In this document: positions 50,501-58,454 of the stretch, one piece after another | How the letters are laid out: the number at the start of each line of letters is the position of its first letter | Numbering within the stretch: position 1 is the first letter of the stretch | NCBI GenBank assembly: GCA_949502025.1 | Contig: CATBCG010000063.1 | Span: forward strand, 1-64,000 | Length of the DNA stretch: 64,000 nt | Source: MGBC131033 sp910585655 | GTDB lineage: Bacteria; Bacillota; Clostridia; Lachnospirales; Lachnospiraceae | Direction of reading: 5' to 3' | The notes under the pieces: model-generated | What the model saw: the letters and a program-made list of their open reading frames with translations, nothing else | The model's database searches: none | What the model was told of the DNA's origin: nothing | Position numbers and translations under genes: made by a program

Positions 50501-51571
50501 CTACATCCAGACCGCAGCCAGTATCCGGTTGGGCAGCCACTTTGCAGCAGAAGCCATCGTCTGCGGAAAATAAGACAACGGCAGGAAGCTCCCGCCAAAC
50601 ATCGCCAGCAGCAACACCGACATCCCGGCGGCAAGCAGATATTCCCTGCGATCTCCTGCCAGACATGCCGCAAGCAGCATCAGCAGCACGATTCCTATAC
50701 AAAGCAGGACAGAAACCAATACTTTTCTTATCCCTATTTCCAGACCAATTCCTTTGCTAAACAACATTCCGGCGGCTGTCACCAGTACGGCAGCTAAGCC
50801 TCCCTCTAGCAAAAGCTTACTGCCAAACCAGCCAGCCAACCCTCCGTTGGTGATACGAATTCGATCCAACACTCCGTTCTTTTTTTCCTCTATCAGTACG
50901 GCTCCACCCGGAATCGCCAGTAAAAACGGAAGCAGCCCCAATATAGAAAAACCATAGTACGCCATAAGTGAAACAGACTGACCGCCCGTCTGCTCTTCAT
51001 AGCGGAAAAAATCCTCCCGCCCCAAAGCTGCCAAAATCAACTCCAACGATATCTCTACATTGGTGCGTTCCAGAAGCTCCTTTGACGCTCCCGCCTGCTC
51101 CATCTGGCGGTAAAGCGTCATACAACCGCTCTCGACTGCCGCCACATAACGCCCGTAGGCTTGAAAGACCTCCTGCAATAACACCGCTTTTGTAGTATCC
51201 GCCTGAGAAAGCGTTACGGCTAACGGCACATGGTCAATCGTCACCATGCCGGAAATAAACCCTTCCGGAATCAACACCCAACCGTCTAGCTCTCCTGCCG
51301 CAAATTGCTGCTCTATCTCTGATTGGGTTCCGGTTTCGATGTTAATATAAGAAGAAAACGCGTCGCTTTCTTCAAAATAACGTATTAACAGCTTCGTATA
51401 AGAATCCTGCGCCTGATCTACCACGCCTAACCGAACGGGAGGATCGGTCTGGGAAAACGTATTGCCGTTTAAAAAAACTGCTGTCCCGGCTAACATAAAA
51501 ACTGCAAAAGCTATCAAAATCCTTCCTTTTTTATATAGCCACTGCCTCCATTCCTTTTTTACATAGCACAT
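50501..51571 (-). CDS. ABC-2 family permease (NatB-like)
   Basis: 356 residues from the ATG at 51571, preceded by GGGAGGGG. N-terminal segment at about 16-34, extracytoplasmic domain (about 35-190) with VRLGVVDQAQDSYTK and LDGWVLIPEGF, then segments at about 200-225, 245-270, 280-300, 310-330 and a hydrophobic C-terminus. LIEEKKNGVLDRIRIT is the cytoplasmic coupling loop (compare EKERGTLERL in the family). This loop should contact an ATPase, yet none is encoded nearby. The subunit partner is probably the permease downstream. Confidence 0.83.
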   Translation of the reverse strand: MCYVKKEWRQWLYKKGRILIAFAVFMLAGTAVFLNGNTFSQTDPPVRLGVVDQAQDSYTKLLIRYFEESDAFSSYINIETGTQSEIEQQFAAGELDGWVLIPEGFISGMVTIDHVPLAVTLSQADTTKAVLLQEVFQAYGRYVAAVESGCMTLYRQMEQAGASKELLERTNVEISLELILAALGREDFFRYEEQTGGQSVSLMAYYGFSILGLLPFLLAIPGGAVLIEEKKNGVLDRIRITNGGLAGWFGSKLLLEGGLAAVLVTAAGMLFSKGIGLEIGIRKVLVSVLLCIGIVLLMLLAACLAGDRREYLLAAGMSVLLLAMFGGSFLPLSYFPQTMASAAKWLPNRILAAVWM

Positions 51572-51582
51572 AGCCCCTCCCT

Positions 51583-52431
51583 TTATTTTTTCACATGTTG
51601 GTGAGTAAACAAGTGATCCTGACAATATTCATAATTCCCCTCGCATTTGGAGCAAAAGCGGAATTCTAAGGTTGGGTCGTCCTGTTCTGTCCTGCCGCAG
51701 ATCGCGCATTTGTGCCTGGTCACTCCCTTTGGCGGCTGAACCGCTTTTCGGTAAGTGCTTCTCCGATGGTATTCCTTCGGGGAAATTCTTCGGTAATTCC
51801 TGGTACTCAAGAAAAAAATCAGGAAATTGGCTATTGCTACCACAATCGCTACTGCCAGATACCATCTTCCATGCACCAGATTGGCTATCACATCAAACGC
51901 CAGTACCGCTCCATAGATCATTCCCAGATGTTTTACTTTAATCGGCAAAATAAACATCAGCATCAGTTGAACGTCCGGGTACAGCACACAAAAAGCCAAA
52001 AACATCGATTGGTTGATATAGTTTAAACCAAAGTAAAAGCCCGAAAAAGGGTCTCTGGTAATCACATACAAAATCGCGCCAGCCACGATCTGTAAGACAA
52101 TCCCCATCAGATAATACACGTTAAAACGGAAGGCTCCCCAGGCATTTTCCAGGTTGCTTCCGATCATCCAGTAAAAATACAGGCTAATCAAAAGGAAAAA
52201 CATCCCCATTCCCTGCATGGAACCAATCGGCTCTAAAATAAACGTTATCAGTCTCCAAATCTGTCCATGTAAAATCGCCTCAAAGTTCAGGGAAAGATAC
52301 ATGAGGTAAAAGGACGGGTTAATCAATGCCAGTACCGCACTGACCGCATATAAAACAATGATATACTTCATCAGGTTGTGAATGGCATACCGCCCGAATT
52401 TCCGTTCTAACCGGCTTATCCAGTTATTCAT
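51583..52431 (-). CDS. rhomboid-like membrane protein with C-terminal zinc ribbon
   Basis: 282 residues. Six membrane segments (about 22-42, 65-90, 105-130, 140-160, 165-185, 190-210) in a rhomboid/derlin-like pattern with FEAILHGQIWRLITFILEP. The Gly-x-Ser-Gly protease motif is absent; the corresponding segment reads GLNYINQSMFLAF, so it is probably inactive. The C-terminus has CAICGRT, CSKC and CQDHLFTH, a zinc-binding module of three Cys/His pairs. First gene of the seven-gene unit, with its own promoter. It may recruit or stabilise membrane proteins. Confidence 0.8.
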   Translation of the reverse strand: MNNWISRLERKFGRYAIHNLMKYIIVLYAVSAVLALINPSFYLMYLSLNFEAILHGQIWRLITFILEPIGSMQGMGMFFLLISLYFYWMIGSNLENAWGAFRFNVYYLMGIVLQIVAGAILYVITRDPFSGFYFGLNYINQSMFLAFCVLYPDVQLMLMFILPIKVKHLGMIYGAVLAFDVIANLVHGRWYLAVAIVVAIANFLIFFLSTRNYRRISPKEYHRRSTYRKAVQPPKGVTRHKCAICGRTEQDDPTLEFRFCSKCEGNYEYCQDHLFTHQHVKK

Positions 52432-52473
52432 AAATCAGCCTCCGTTCTGCTCGTTGCAGCATTGTTGTCTTTT

Positions 52474-52502
52474 ATTATAGGTTTTCTGGTCTGGCTTGTC
52501 AA
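52474..52502 (-). promoter_or_regulatory. promoter of the rhomboid-permease-ytfJ operon
   Basis: On the minus strand TTGACA, 17-base spacer, TATAAT, a full sigma-A consensus with a leader of about 36 bases. Confidence 0.85.
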
Positions 52503-52651
52503 TGCAGGGAATTATTAAGAATTTCTAATCTTTACCGTTTTTTATAGAAATTCCTTCCCTTTTCTGCTATACTATTGCCGTATCAGGGACACAATCACAT
52601 TTTTCTGTCTGCAGGCGTCTCTGAAATTTTATCATTGAAAGGAAGAACATT

Positions 52652-53941
52652 ATGAATATACCAGAAAACTCCAGGCATTTGCTTTCTTTTATCGGAAAAG
52701 CTCCGACCTCTTATCATAGCGTATTAGCCGGAATCCATGAATTGGAGGCAGCCGACTTTGTTCCGCTGACGCTTTCACAGCCCTGGCAGCTTCAGGCAGG
52801 GGGTTCCTATTATATCAACGTATACGGTACCTCCCTATTTGCTTTTACCATAGGGAACAATCCGGACGGACGGCTGCATATCGCTGCCGCTCATACCGAC
52901 TATCCTTGTATCAAAGTTAAGCCTTCCCCGGAAATGACCGGAAAGCATTATGCCAGAGTCAATGTGACCTTTTATGGCGGCGCCATTTTAAATACCTGGC
53001 TGGATCGCCCTCTCTCCGTTGCCGGCAAGGTAATGACCAAAAGTGAGGACGTATTTCATCCGCTTTCCCATATCATTGATCTGAAAAAACCAGTTTTTAT
53101 TATTCCAAACCTGGCGATTCATATGAACCGGAGCATCAACGAAGGTTTAGAATTAAACAAGCAGTCCGACATGCTGCCTCTTGCCGCTCAGGTAGCCGAA
53201 CAGCTTGATAAAGATCACTTTTTTATGCAGTTCTTGGCAGAACAAATCGGGGTCGCGCCAGAGGATATTTTAGACTTTGACTTAACGATTTATCTGCCGG
53301 AGGAAGGCTGTTTTGTCGGTCTGAACAACGACTTTATTTCCAGCCCACGGATTGATAACCAAACCTCTGTCGTCTCCTGTCTGCATGGATTGATTCACGC
53401 CGCCACCCCGGAGAGCGGCATCAATTTGATTTCTCTGTTTGACAACGAAGAAATCGGCAGCTCTACCAAGCAGGGCGCCCGTTCCGATATACTAAAGCTC
53501 GTAATCGAAAAGCTCTATGCCGCCCTGGGAGTTGACACACTGACGGCACGCGACCGTATGCTGTCCGGCTTCTGCCTCTCGTTAGATGTCGCTCACGCAA
53601 TTCATCCAAACAAACCGGACAAATGCGATCCGACCAACCAGCCTTATCTCAACGGCGGGATCGTCCTAAAACTCGACGCCGCACAGCGCTATGCAACCGA
53701 TACCGAATCGACCGCTGCCTTTTTGCAACTTTGTCAGAAAGCTGGCGTTCCTTGCCAGACCTTTGTCAACCGTTCCGACATGCTTGGCGGCAGCACGTTA
53801 GGCTCGATTACGTCTACCCAGCTTCCGATGTACACCGTCGATCTTGGAGTACCGATGCTTGCCATGCACTCGGCAAGAGAGCTGATGGGCAGTCAGGATC
53901 AAAAGGCAATGGACGACTGTATCACTGCCTTTTTTATATGA
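52652..53941 (+). CDS. M18 family aminopeptidase
   Basis: 429 residues. A metallo-aminopeptidase that removes acidic or neutral N-terminal residues. Zinc ligands and catalytic residues lie in IAAAHTDYPCIKVKP, RIDNQTSVVSC, LFDNEEIGSSTKQGARSD, SLDVAHAIHP and PMLAMHSARELMG. GAAAGGAAG before the ATG. The last residues (TAFFI) and the TGA stop are made from the left edge of the four-hairpin element, copy 3. Confidence 0.95.
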   Translation: MNIPENSRHLLSFIGKAPTSYHSVLAGIHELEAADFVPLTLSQPWQLQAGGSYYINVYGTSLFAFTIGNNPDGRLHIAAAHTDYPCIKVKPSPEMTGKHYARVNVTFYGGAILNTWLDRPLSVAGKVMTKSEDVFHPLSHIIDLKKPVFIIPNLAIHMNRSINEGLELNKQSDMLPLAAQVAEQLDKDHFFMQFLAEQIGVAPEDILDFDLTIYLPEEGCFVGLNNDFISSPRIDNQTSVVSCLHGLIHAATPESGINLISLFDNEEIGSSTKQGARSDILKLVIEKLYAALGVDTLTARDRMLSGFCLSLDVAHAIHPNKPDKCDPTNQPYLNGGIVLKLDAAQRYATDTESTAAFLQLCQKAGVPCQTFVNRSDMLGGSTLGSITSTQLPMYTVDLGVPMLAMHSARELMGSQDQKAMDDCITAFFI

Positions 53942-54066
53942 TAGGAAAGTTCTCCGAACTTCCCTATCATACAAAAGCCCTCCGGGCGGGATGCGCACTC
54001 GCGCGAATGGAAGATGTTGCCATTCGGCAACCGCGCTCGGCGCGAGAATTCCACCTTGTGGAATTC
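53930..54066 (-). repeat. four-hairpin interspersed element, copy 3
   Basis: Opposite orientation to copies 1 and 2, same four stems in reverse order. The TTTTTATATGATAGG edge supplies the stop codon of the M18 peptidase gene. It lies between two convergent genes, peptidase and mgtE, where the T-flanked stem could terminate both. Confidence 0.9.
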
Positions 54067-54170
54067 TTTTTCGCATCATAGACTTCTCCGGGCAACGATG
54101 CCCTATTACAACGGAGCCGGAAATACAAAAACTTGTATTTCCGGCTATCGTTTGTGTTTTTTCTTACCTT

Positions 54171-55508
54171 TTACAGCTTCATTACCCGCAGAGCTATATT
54201 AAAATACAGCAACACCGAACAGGTATCGACAATCGTCGTAATCAAAGGCGCTGCCATCAACGCCGGATCGAGCTTTAAACGCTTTGCCAGCATCGGCAGC
54301 ATACAGCCTAGGAGCTTTGAGAGCAGCACCGTCCCGATTAAGGTAATTCCAATCACGAGCGCCATCGCCTCATCCCGGTACATCACATAAATTCGGGCGG
54401 CATTGACCAATGCAAGGATCGTGCCAACCGACAAAGCCACTCTTGATTCCTTCCAAATCACCCGCAGAAAGTCCCGCATCCGAATCTCATCCAACGCAAG
54501 ACCACGAATCACCAGCGTAGAAGTCTGAGAGCCGCAGTTTCCCCCGGTTCCCATCAGCATCGGAATAAAGGCTACCAGCAACGGCACCGAAGCAAACGCC
54601 GCCTCGTAACGGGTGATGACATTTCCGGTGACAATAGAAGAAAGCATCAGCACCAACAGCCAGGTAATTCTGTTTTTTGCATGCTTCCAGACCGGTGTTT
54701 TAAAATAGCTCTCTTCACTAGGGCTGATTGCTGCCATTTTTTCAAAGTCCTCAGTCGTTTCATCCTGCAGTACATCCATCGCGTCGTCTACCGTAATAAT
54801 GCCTACCAGGCGACGTTCCTGATCCACGACCGGAAAGGTGCGGAAATTGTATTTGTCAAACTGCTTTGCTACCAGCTCCTGGTCGTCTAACGTATTCACA
54901 TACAAAATATTGGTTTCCATTAAGTCCCCAATCCGCTCCGTACCGCCGGAAAGCAGCAGCTCTCGCACCGTTACCAGACCGATTAGCTTTCTTGTTTCTG
55001 TAATGACATAACAGGTATAAATATCCTCCTTGTCCGCACCGATTCTCCGTATTCTCTCAAATGCTTCCTTCACGGTCATATCTTCCTTTAACGACATGTA
55101 TTCCGTGGTCATAATGCTTCCGGCGCTGTCCTCCGGGTACTGAAGCAGCTCGTTGATCTCCTGGCGGGTCTGCGGATCGGAGTGGCGCAAAATACGGCTG
55201 ACGACATTGGCAGGCATTTCCTCAATCATATCCACCGTATCGTCCACATACATTTCTGCCAAAACTTCCCGCAGTTCCTTGTCCGAAAAGCCGCCGATCA
55301 ACAGCTCCTGGCGATCTTTATCCATCTCTGAAAAAGCTTCCGCCGCTGCTTCCTTTGTCAAAAGCCGAAATACCGGCAATACCTTTTCTTCCGGAAGCTC
55401 CTCTAACAGATATGCCAAATCCGTAGTATTTCTCTCATGAAGCAAACGCTTTAGTTCTGCAAAACTACGTGTCTCTAACAATTCTAATATCTTTTCTTTT
55501 TGTTCCAT
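54171..55508 (-). CDS. mgtE: magnesium transporter MgtE
   Basis: 445 residues. The N-terminal helical N domain (about 20-125), the CBS pair (about 130-255, with VTVRELLLSGG and GIITVDDAMDVLQDE) and the five-helix membrane domain (about 280-445) with FIPMLMGTGGNCGSQTSTLVIRG, the pore motif. The N and CBS domains close the channel at high Mg2+. The start ATG at 55508 follows AAAGGATG; an in-frame upstream extension lacks a site. The leader contains a small reading frame and a terminator (see separate entries). Confidence 0.96.
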   Translation of the reverse strand: MEQKEKILELLETRSFAELKRLLHERNTTDLAYLLEELPEEKVLPVFRLLTKEAAAEAFSEMDKDRQELLIGGFSDKELREVLAEMYVDDTVDMIEEMPANVVSRILRHSDPQTRQEINELLQYPEDSAGSIMTTEYMSLKEDMTVKEAFERIRRIGADKEDIYTCYVITETRKLIGLVTVRELLLSGGTERIGDLMETNILYVNTLDDQELVAKQFDKYNFRTFPVVDQERRLVGIITVDDAMDVLQDETTEDFEKMAAISPSEESYFKTPVWKHAKNRITWLLVLMLSSIVTGNVITRYEAAFASVPLLVAFIPMLMGTGGNCGSQTSTLVIRGLALDEIRMRDFLRVIWKESRVALSVGTILALVNAARIYVMYRDEAMALVIGITLIGTVLLSKLLGCMLPMLAKRLKLDPALMAAPLITTIVDTCSVLLYFNIALRVMKL

Positions 55509-55550
55509 ACAAATCCATCCTTTCTCTATCTTTTCGGAATAACCCAAAAA

Positions 55551-55581
55551 CAGTTTCCTTCTAAATAAAGTTTTGGGCTTT
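55551..55581 (-). other. second hairpin in mgtE leader
   Basis: CCCAAAA and TTTTGGG arms on the minus strand, downstream of the leader terminator and upstream of the mgtE ribosome site. Confidence 0.4.
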
Positions 55582-55600
55582 CTTATGCAAGAAACGGAAC

Positions 55601-55643
55601 AAAAAGAAGAAAGGTTCTATGCGCCAATAGACGGAACCCTTCT
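55601..55643 (-). terminator. intrinsic terminator in the mgtE leader
   Basis: On the minus strand AGAAGGGTTC (55643-55634) pairs with GAACCTTTCT (55617-55608), one G-U, then TCTTTTTG. The first arm overlaps codons of the leader reading frame, whose stop TAG ends where the second arm begins. A competing stem GCGCC (55649-55645) with GGCGC (55625-55621) interleaves with it. Confidence 0.75.
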
Positions 55644-55715
55644 GGGCGCTTGTCCGCTCTGCATATAAAAAGCCGTATGCGGAGGCTTTCCCTTTTGACT
55701 ACCGTCTCCGTCCAT
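55617..55715 (-). CDS. candidate 32-residue leader peptide upstream of mgtE
   Basis: ATG at 55715 with GAGGTGAG 6 bases upstream. The peptide reads MDGDGSQKGKPPHTAFYM then QSGQAPRRVPSIGA and stops at 55619-55617. Tandem Pro codons (CCT CCG), tandem rare Arg codons (AGA AGG) and two more Pro occur. Translation of the last third would cover the first arm of the intrinsic terminator, the layout of a translation-coupled attenuator. Mg2+ transporter genes in enteric bacteria have Pro-containing leader peptides (MgtL, CorL), though by a different mechanism and without sequence similarity. Coding status rests on ribosome site, frame and position, not homology. Confidence 0.5.
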   Translation of the reverse strand: MDGDGSQKGKPPHTAFYMQSGQAPRRVPSIGA

Positions 55716-55752
55716 TTCGCTCACCTCGATTCAAAATTGATGTTTTTTATCC

Positions 55753-57270
55753 TTACAGTTCTACCTCAAATACTGTAACACTTTCCGGCTCAGCTGTAAA
55801 GGTAATGTTCCAGTTTTCTTTCCCTTCCCCGGCTACCACAAGTTCCTCATATTGCAGCTTGGAAGCCTGACGAATCGTCTCTTCCTGTTCTTTGCTTAAA
55901 TAATCCGGACTGCCCATTGCTTCCCAGGCTGCCTTTGGATTGCAGTGGTGTTCATCTATGATAGTACGGCGAACGGCGCGAACCGGTCCCTGGAAAGTCA
56001 GCTTGATTTCTTCGGCAGAAATGTTTCGCCGCACAATATCATGATTATATACAAATACGCTTACTTTATTCTCTCCTTTAAGAGCAAATACCTCGGCTGT
56101 CCGGTGCGGCTCTCCTGTTACATCAAGCCGCTTGTCTCCCGCCCTGTGCAGCAGTTCAAACATCCGATAGGAAGGCTTTGGAATTCCGTGGTTTGTCTGC
56201 ATCCCAAAGGCATTTTTAAACGGTCGTCCTATCATACCCATTTCCTCAAAAATATCCGTTACCGTCCAAAAGCTATACCCCTCTACCAAATTTTCATTAT
56301 GCGCTAACGTATGCGCAATAAAGGCAGATTGATAGCAAGTATCAAACTCCGTAGAACCATTCCATTCCGTATAATAAAGCGGGTAGTTTCCTGCCTGCTC
56401 CTTTGCCTTTTTGGTCATCTGATAAAGGACGTCCCGGTCATTTTTATTTTCCCGTCCGCCTCCAAAAGAAGCAAACAGTTTCTTCCGTTCTTCCTCGCTC
56501 ATCTTGTCTAATTCTTCTGGCGTCGGCATTTTAAACTCAAACTCTGATCCGTCGTTCTGACCAAAGCTGGTCAGCATATCGTCGCTTGGATAATGATGCG
56601 TTGTCACAAAATCTACCGGAACCTGGTTCTTTTCACAAAAATCCAAAAACGAAGTAATCCAGGAATTATTAGAAGTAGCCGGACCGCCTACGTACAAATC
56701 TTTGTCCACGTCCTTAATCGCCTCTGCCGTTACCTGGTAAAGCTTATAATAATCCTCTTGCTTTCCTTCAAAAAAGTAGCTTAAATTCGGCTCGTTCCAA
56801 ACCTCAAAAAACCACTGAGAAACCTCTTCTTTCCCATATCGTTCCAACAGATGCCTTATAAATTGTCGGATAAAATCAGCCCATTCGTCAAAATCCTTCG
56901 GCAGCGTCCGGTTGGCTTTATAATGAAATAACGTCGCCGTTCCACTTGCCAGCGCCTCCGGCATAAAACCGATTTCCACAAACGGCTTCATCCCGGTGTC
57001 CAACAAAAAGTCAAACACACAGTCAATGTTATAAAAAGATATCTCCCGCGGCGCAAACGGATACGGCTGAATAACCACACTCATATCGTCATCTAAAAGC
57101 CCATGAAAACGCAGATACTGAAATCCACAGTCCCTATGAGCGTTGCGGATATGCTCCCTTACGTCCTCCCGCAGCACGGTAGCGGCATGACAGCTCCCTA
57201 CGCACATTTCCCAATAATGCGGATAGCTTCTACCCTCTTTTGTCAAATCTATTTGATATTCGATTGCCAT
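55753..57270 (-). CDS. GH39 family glycoside hydrolase (beta-xylosidase-like)
   Basis: 505 residues. A TIM-barrel retaining glycosidase. The acid/base Glu is in WFFEVWNEPNLSYFF and the nucleophile Glu in PLYYTEWNGS. Other family marks are FQYLRFHGLLDDDM, YKLYQVTAEAIKDVD and VDFVTTHHYPSDD. A C-terminal beta-sandwich domain (about 400-505) follows. No signal peptide, so it acts on imported xylosides or related oligosaccharides. AGGAG before the ATG. It follows the isomerase gene after 200 bases that contain a terminator and a repeat fragment, so its expression relative to the upstream genes may be reduced. Confidence 0.93.
   Translation of the reverse strand: MAIEYQIDLTKEGRSYPHYWEMCVGSCHAATVLREDVREHIRNAHRDCGFQYLRFHGLLDDDMSVVIQPYPFAPREISFYNIDCVFDFLLDTGMKPFVEIGFMPEALASGTATLFHYKANRTLPKDFDEWADFIRQFIRHLLERYGKEEVSQWFFEVWNEPNLSYFFEGKQEDYYKLYQVTAEAIKDVDKDLYVGGPATSNNSWITSFLDFCEKNQVPVDFVTTHHYPSDDMLTSFGQNDGSEFEFKMPTPEELDKMSEEERKKLFASFGGGRENKNDRDVLYQMTKKAKEQAGNYPLYYTEWNGSTEFDTCYQSAFIAHTLAHNENLVEGYSFWTVTDIFEEMGMIGRPFKNAFGMQTNHGIPKPSYRMFELLHRAGDKRLDVTGEPHRTAEVFALKGENKVSVFVYNHDIVRRNISAEEIKLTFQGPVRAVRRTIIDEHHCNPKAAWEAMGSPDYLSKEQEETIRQASKLQYEELVVAGEGKENWNITFTAEPESVTVFEVEL
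55772..55800 (-). promoter_or_regulatory. possible mgtE promoter inside the end of the GH39 gene
   Basis: On the minus strand TTTACA, 17-base spacer, TACAGT. It would start RNA about 50 bases before the leader reading frame. Confidence 0.35.
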
Positions 57271-57317
57271 ATTCCTTCTCCTCTCTGTTCTACATTTTTT
57301 CCTATGATATAAATAAG

Positions 57318-57380
57318 AATCCTGCCCGGAGGGCTTTTGTATGATAGGGAAGTTCGGAGAACTTTCCTATTATACAAAAA
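57318..57380 (+). repeat. partial four-hairpin element (last two stems)
   Basis: CCTGCCCGGAGGGCTTTTGTATGATAGGGAAGTT with AACTTTCCTATTATA, the third and fourth stems only, preceded by CCTATGATAT. It lies in the gap between the isomerase and GH39 genes, about 50 bases upstream of the GH39 start. Confidence 0.8.
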
Positions 57381-57414
57381 GGGCGATGTTTCTCTCTATG
57401 TATAACATCGCCCT
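57376..57414 (-). terminator. terminator after the isomerase gene
   Basis: GGGCGATGTT and AACATCGCCC form a 10-bp perfect stem; on the minus strand TTTTT follows. It may separate or attenuate the GH39 gene. Confidence 0.8.
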
Positions 57415-57470
57415 CCTAAACTTCTACAGCTATCATTATAAGCTTTTGCTCTGATATGTCGTTCTTGCCT

Positions 57471-58334
57471 TTATAGATTTTTTAACAGCCATGCAGCATC
57501 CTCTGCCAGACATGCCAGACGATCGTCCGGTACATTATAGCTGGCTTCACGCTCTACGATATACTGCACCTCGCCATCCCACTGAGCGTCGGCAGCCGCC
57601 TTTACTGCCTTCCAGTCTACGATACCTTGTCCGGTTGGGCAGTTTAACTTGTTCCGCTCTTCCATTTTCTTTAAAAATTCCGGCGGGAAGATCGGTTTGC
57701 CGTTCTCATCTAACTCGAACTTTGGACGCCCGCCCTGTTCTGCGTGCATGGACTGCGGTTTCTCCGGTCCGAGTGCCTTGTTGTTTTCCTTTACATGAAT
57801 CCCCATAAAACGACCGGCATGCTTGTTGATATATTCTACCGGACTCACACCGGCGCAGGAACACCAGCCGCAATCTAATTCAAAGCTGACCAAATCCGGA
57901 TCCGTATTCTCAATAACATAATCCAATAACGGCTTGCCATCCTCTTCATAGAACTCCTGAGTATGGTTATGATAACCAATCCTTAATCCATGCTCTTTGG
58001 CAATCTTTCCGTATTTATTGAGCATCTCTGCCAGCTCAATCGCTTCTTCTTTATTGGCAAACGCGTGCATTGGGCAGACAATCATCTTTCCGCCAATCGC
58101 TGCCACATAAGGAATGTCCTCTTCCATTTTGTCCATGCTGACATGGGAGGAAACTGCCTCTAAGCCTGCCTCAGCCAGAGCCTGCTTCATTTCTTCTACG
58201 CTCATTCCACCATAGTTGGAACCGGCAAACTCTACTCCGGTATAGCCCATCGCTGCCAGCTTCTTAAAAGATTCCGGCATCGGATCGGTATTGCCCCAGC
58301 CTAAGGAATACATCTGTACGTTTAACTTCTCCAT
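57471..58334 (-). CDS. sugar phosphate isomerase/epimerase (AP endonuclease 2 fold)
   Basis: 287 residues from the ATG at 58334, preceded by AAAGGGG. TIM barrel typical of xylose-isomerase-like proteins: VQMYSLGWG, FKKLAAMGYTGVEFAG, VSSHVSMDKMEEDI, GYHNHTQEF (metal ligands), FELDCGWCSCAGVSPVEYI and FMGIHVKENN. The exact sugar is unknown. It lies 120 bases downstream of a Gfo/Idh/MocA dehydrogenase, a common pair in catabolism of inositol-like or keto-sugars. Confidence 0.9.
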   Translation of the reverse strand: MEKLNVQMYSLGWGNTDPMPESFKKLAAMGYTGVEFAGSNYGGMSVEEMKQALAEAGLEAVSSHVSMDKMEEDIPYVAAIGGKMIVCPMHAFANKEEAIELAEMLNKYGKIAKEHGLRIGYHNHTQEFYEEDGKPLLDYVIENTDPDLVSFELDCGWCSCAGVSPVEYINKHAGRFMGIHVKENNKALGPEKPQSMHAEQGGRPKFELDENGKPIFPPEFLKKMEERNKLNCPTGQGIVDWKAVKAAADAQWDGEVQYIVEREASYNVPDDRLACLAEDAAWLLKNL

Positions 58335-58454
58335 GTTGTGATACCCCTTTCTGCCTTTCGGCACGTTCTTTTTTGCAAAAGACGGCGGGGCGCTATCCCC
58401 CGCCGTCTTTTCAAATCACACTCTGCTGCCAGATTCCTGGCTGTCAGATTTGCT

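Noticed and set aside
55601..55752. M-box (ykoK) Mg2+ riboswitch
   Set aside because: The leader contains GGTGAG and GCCCAGAA-like words, but not the remaining M-box core or its closing stem. A covariance search would settle it.
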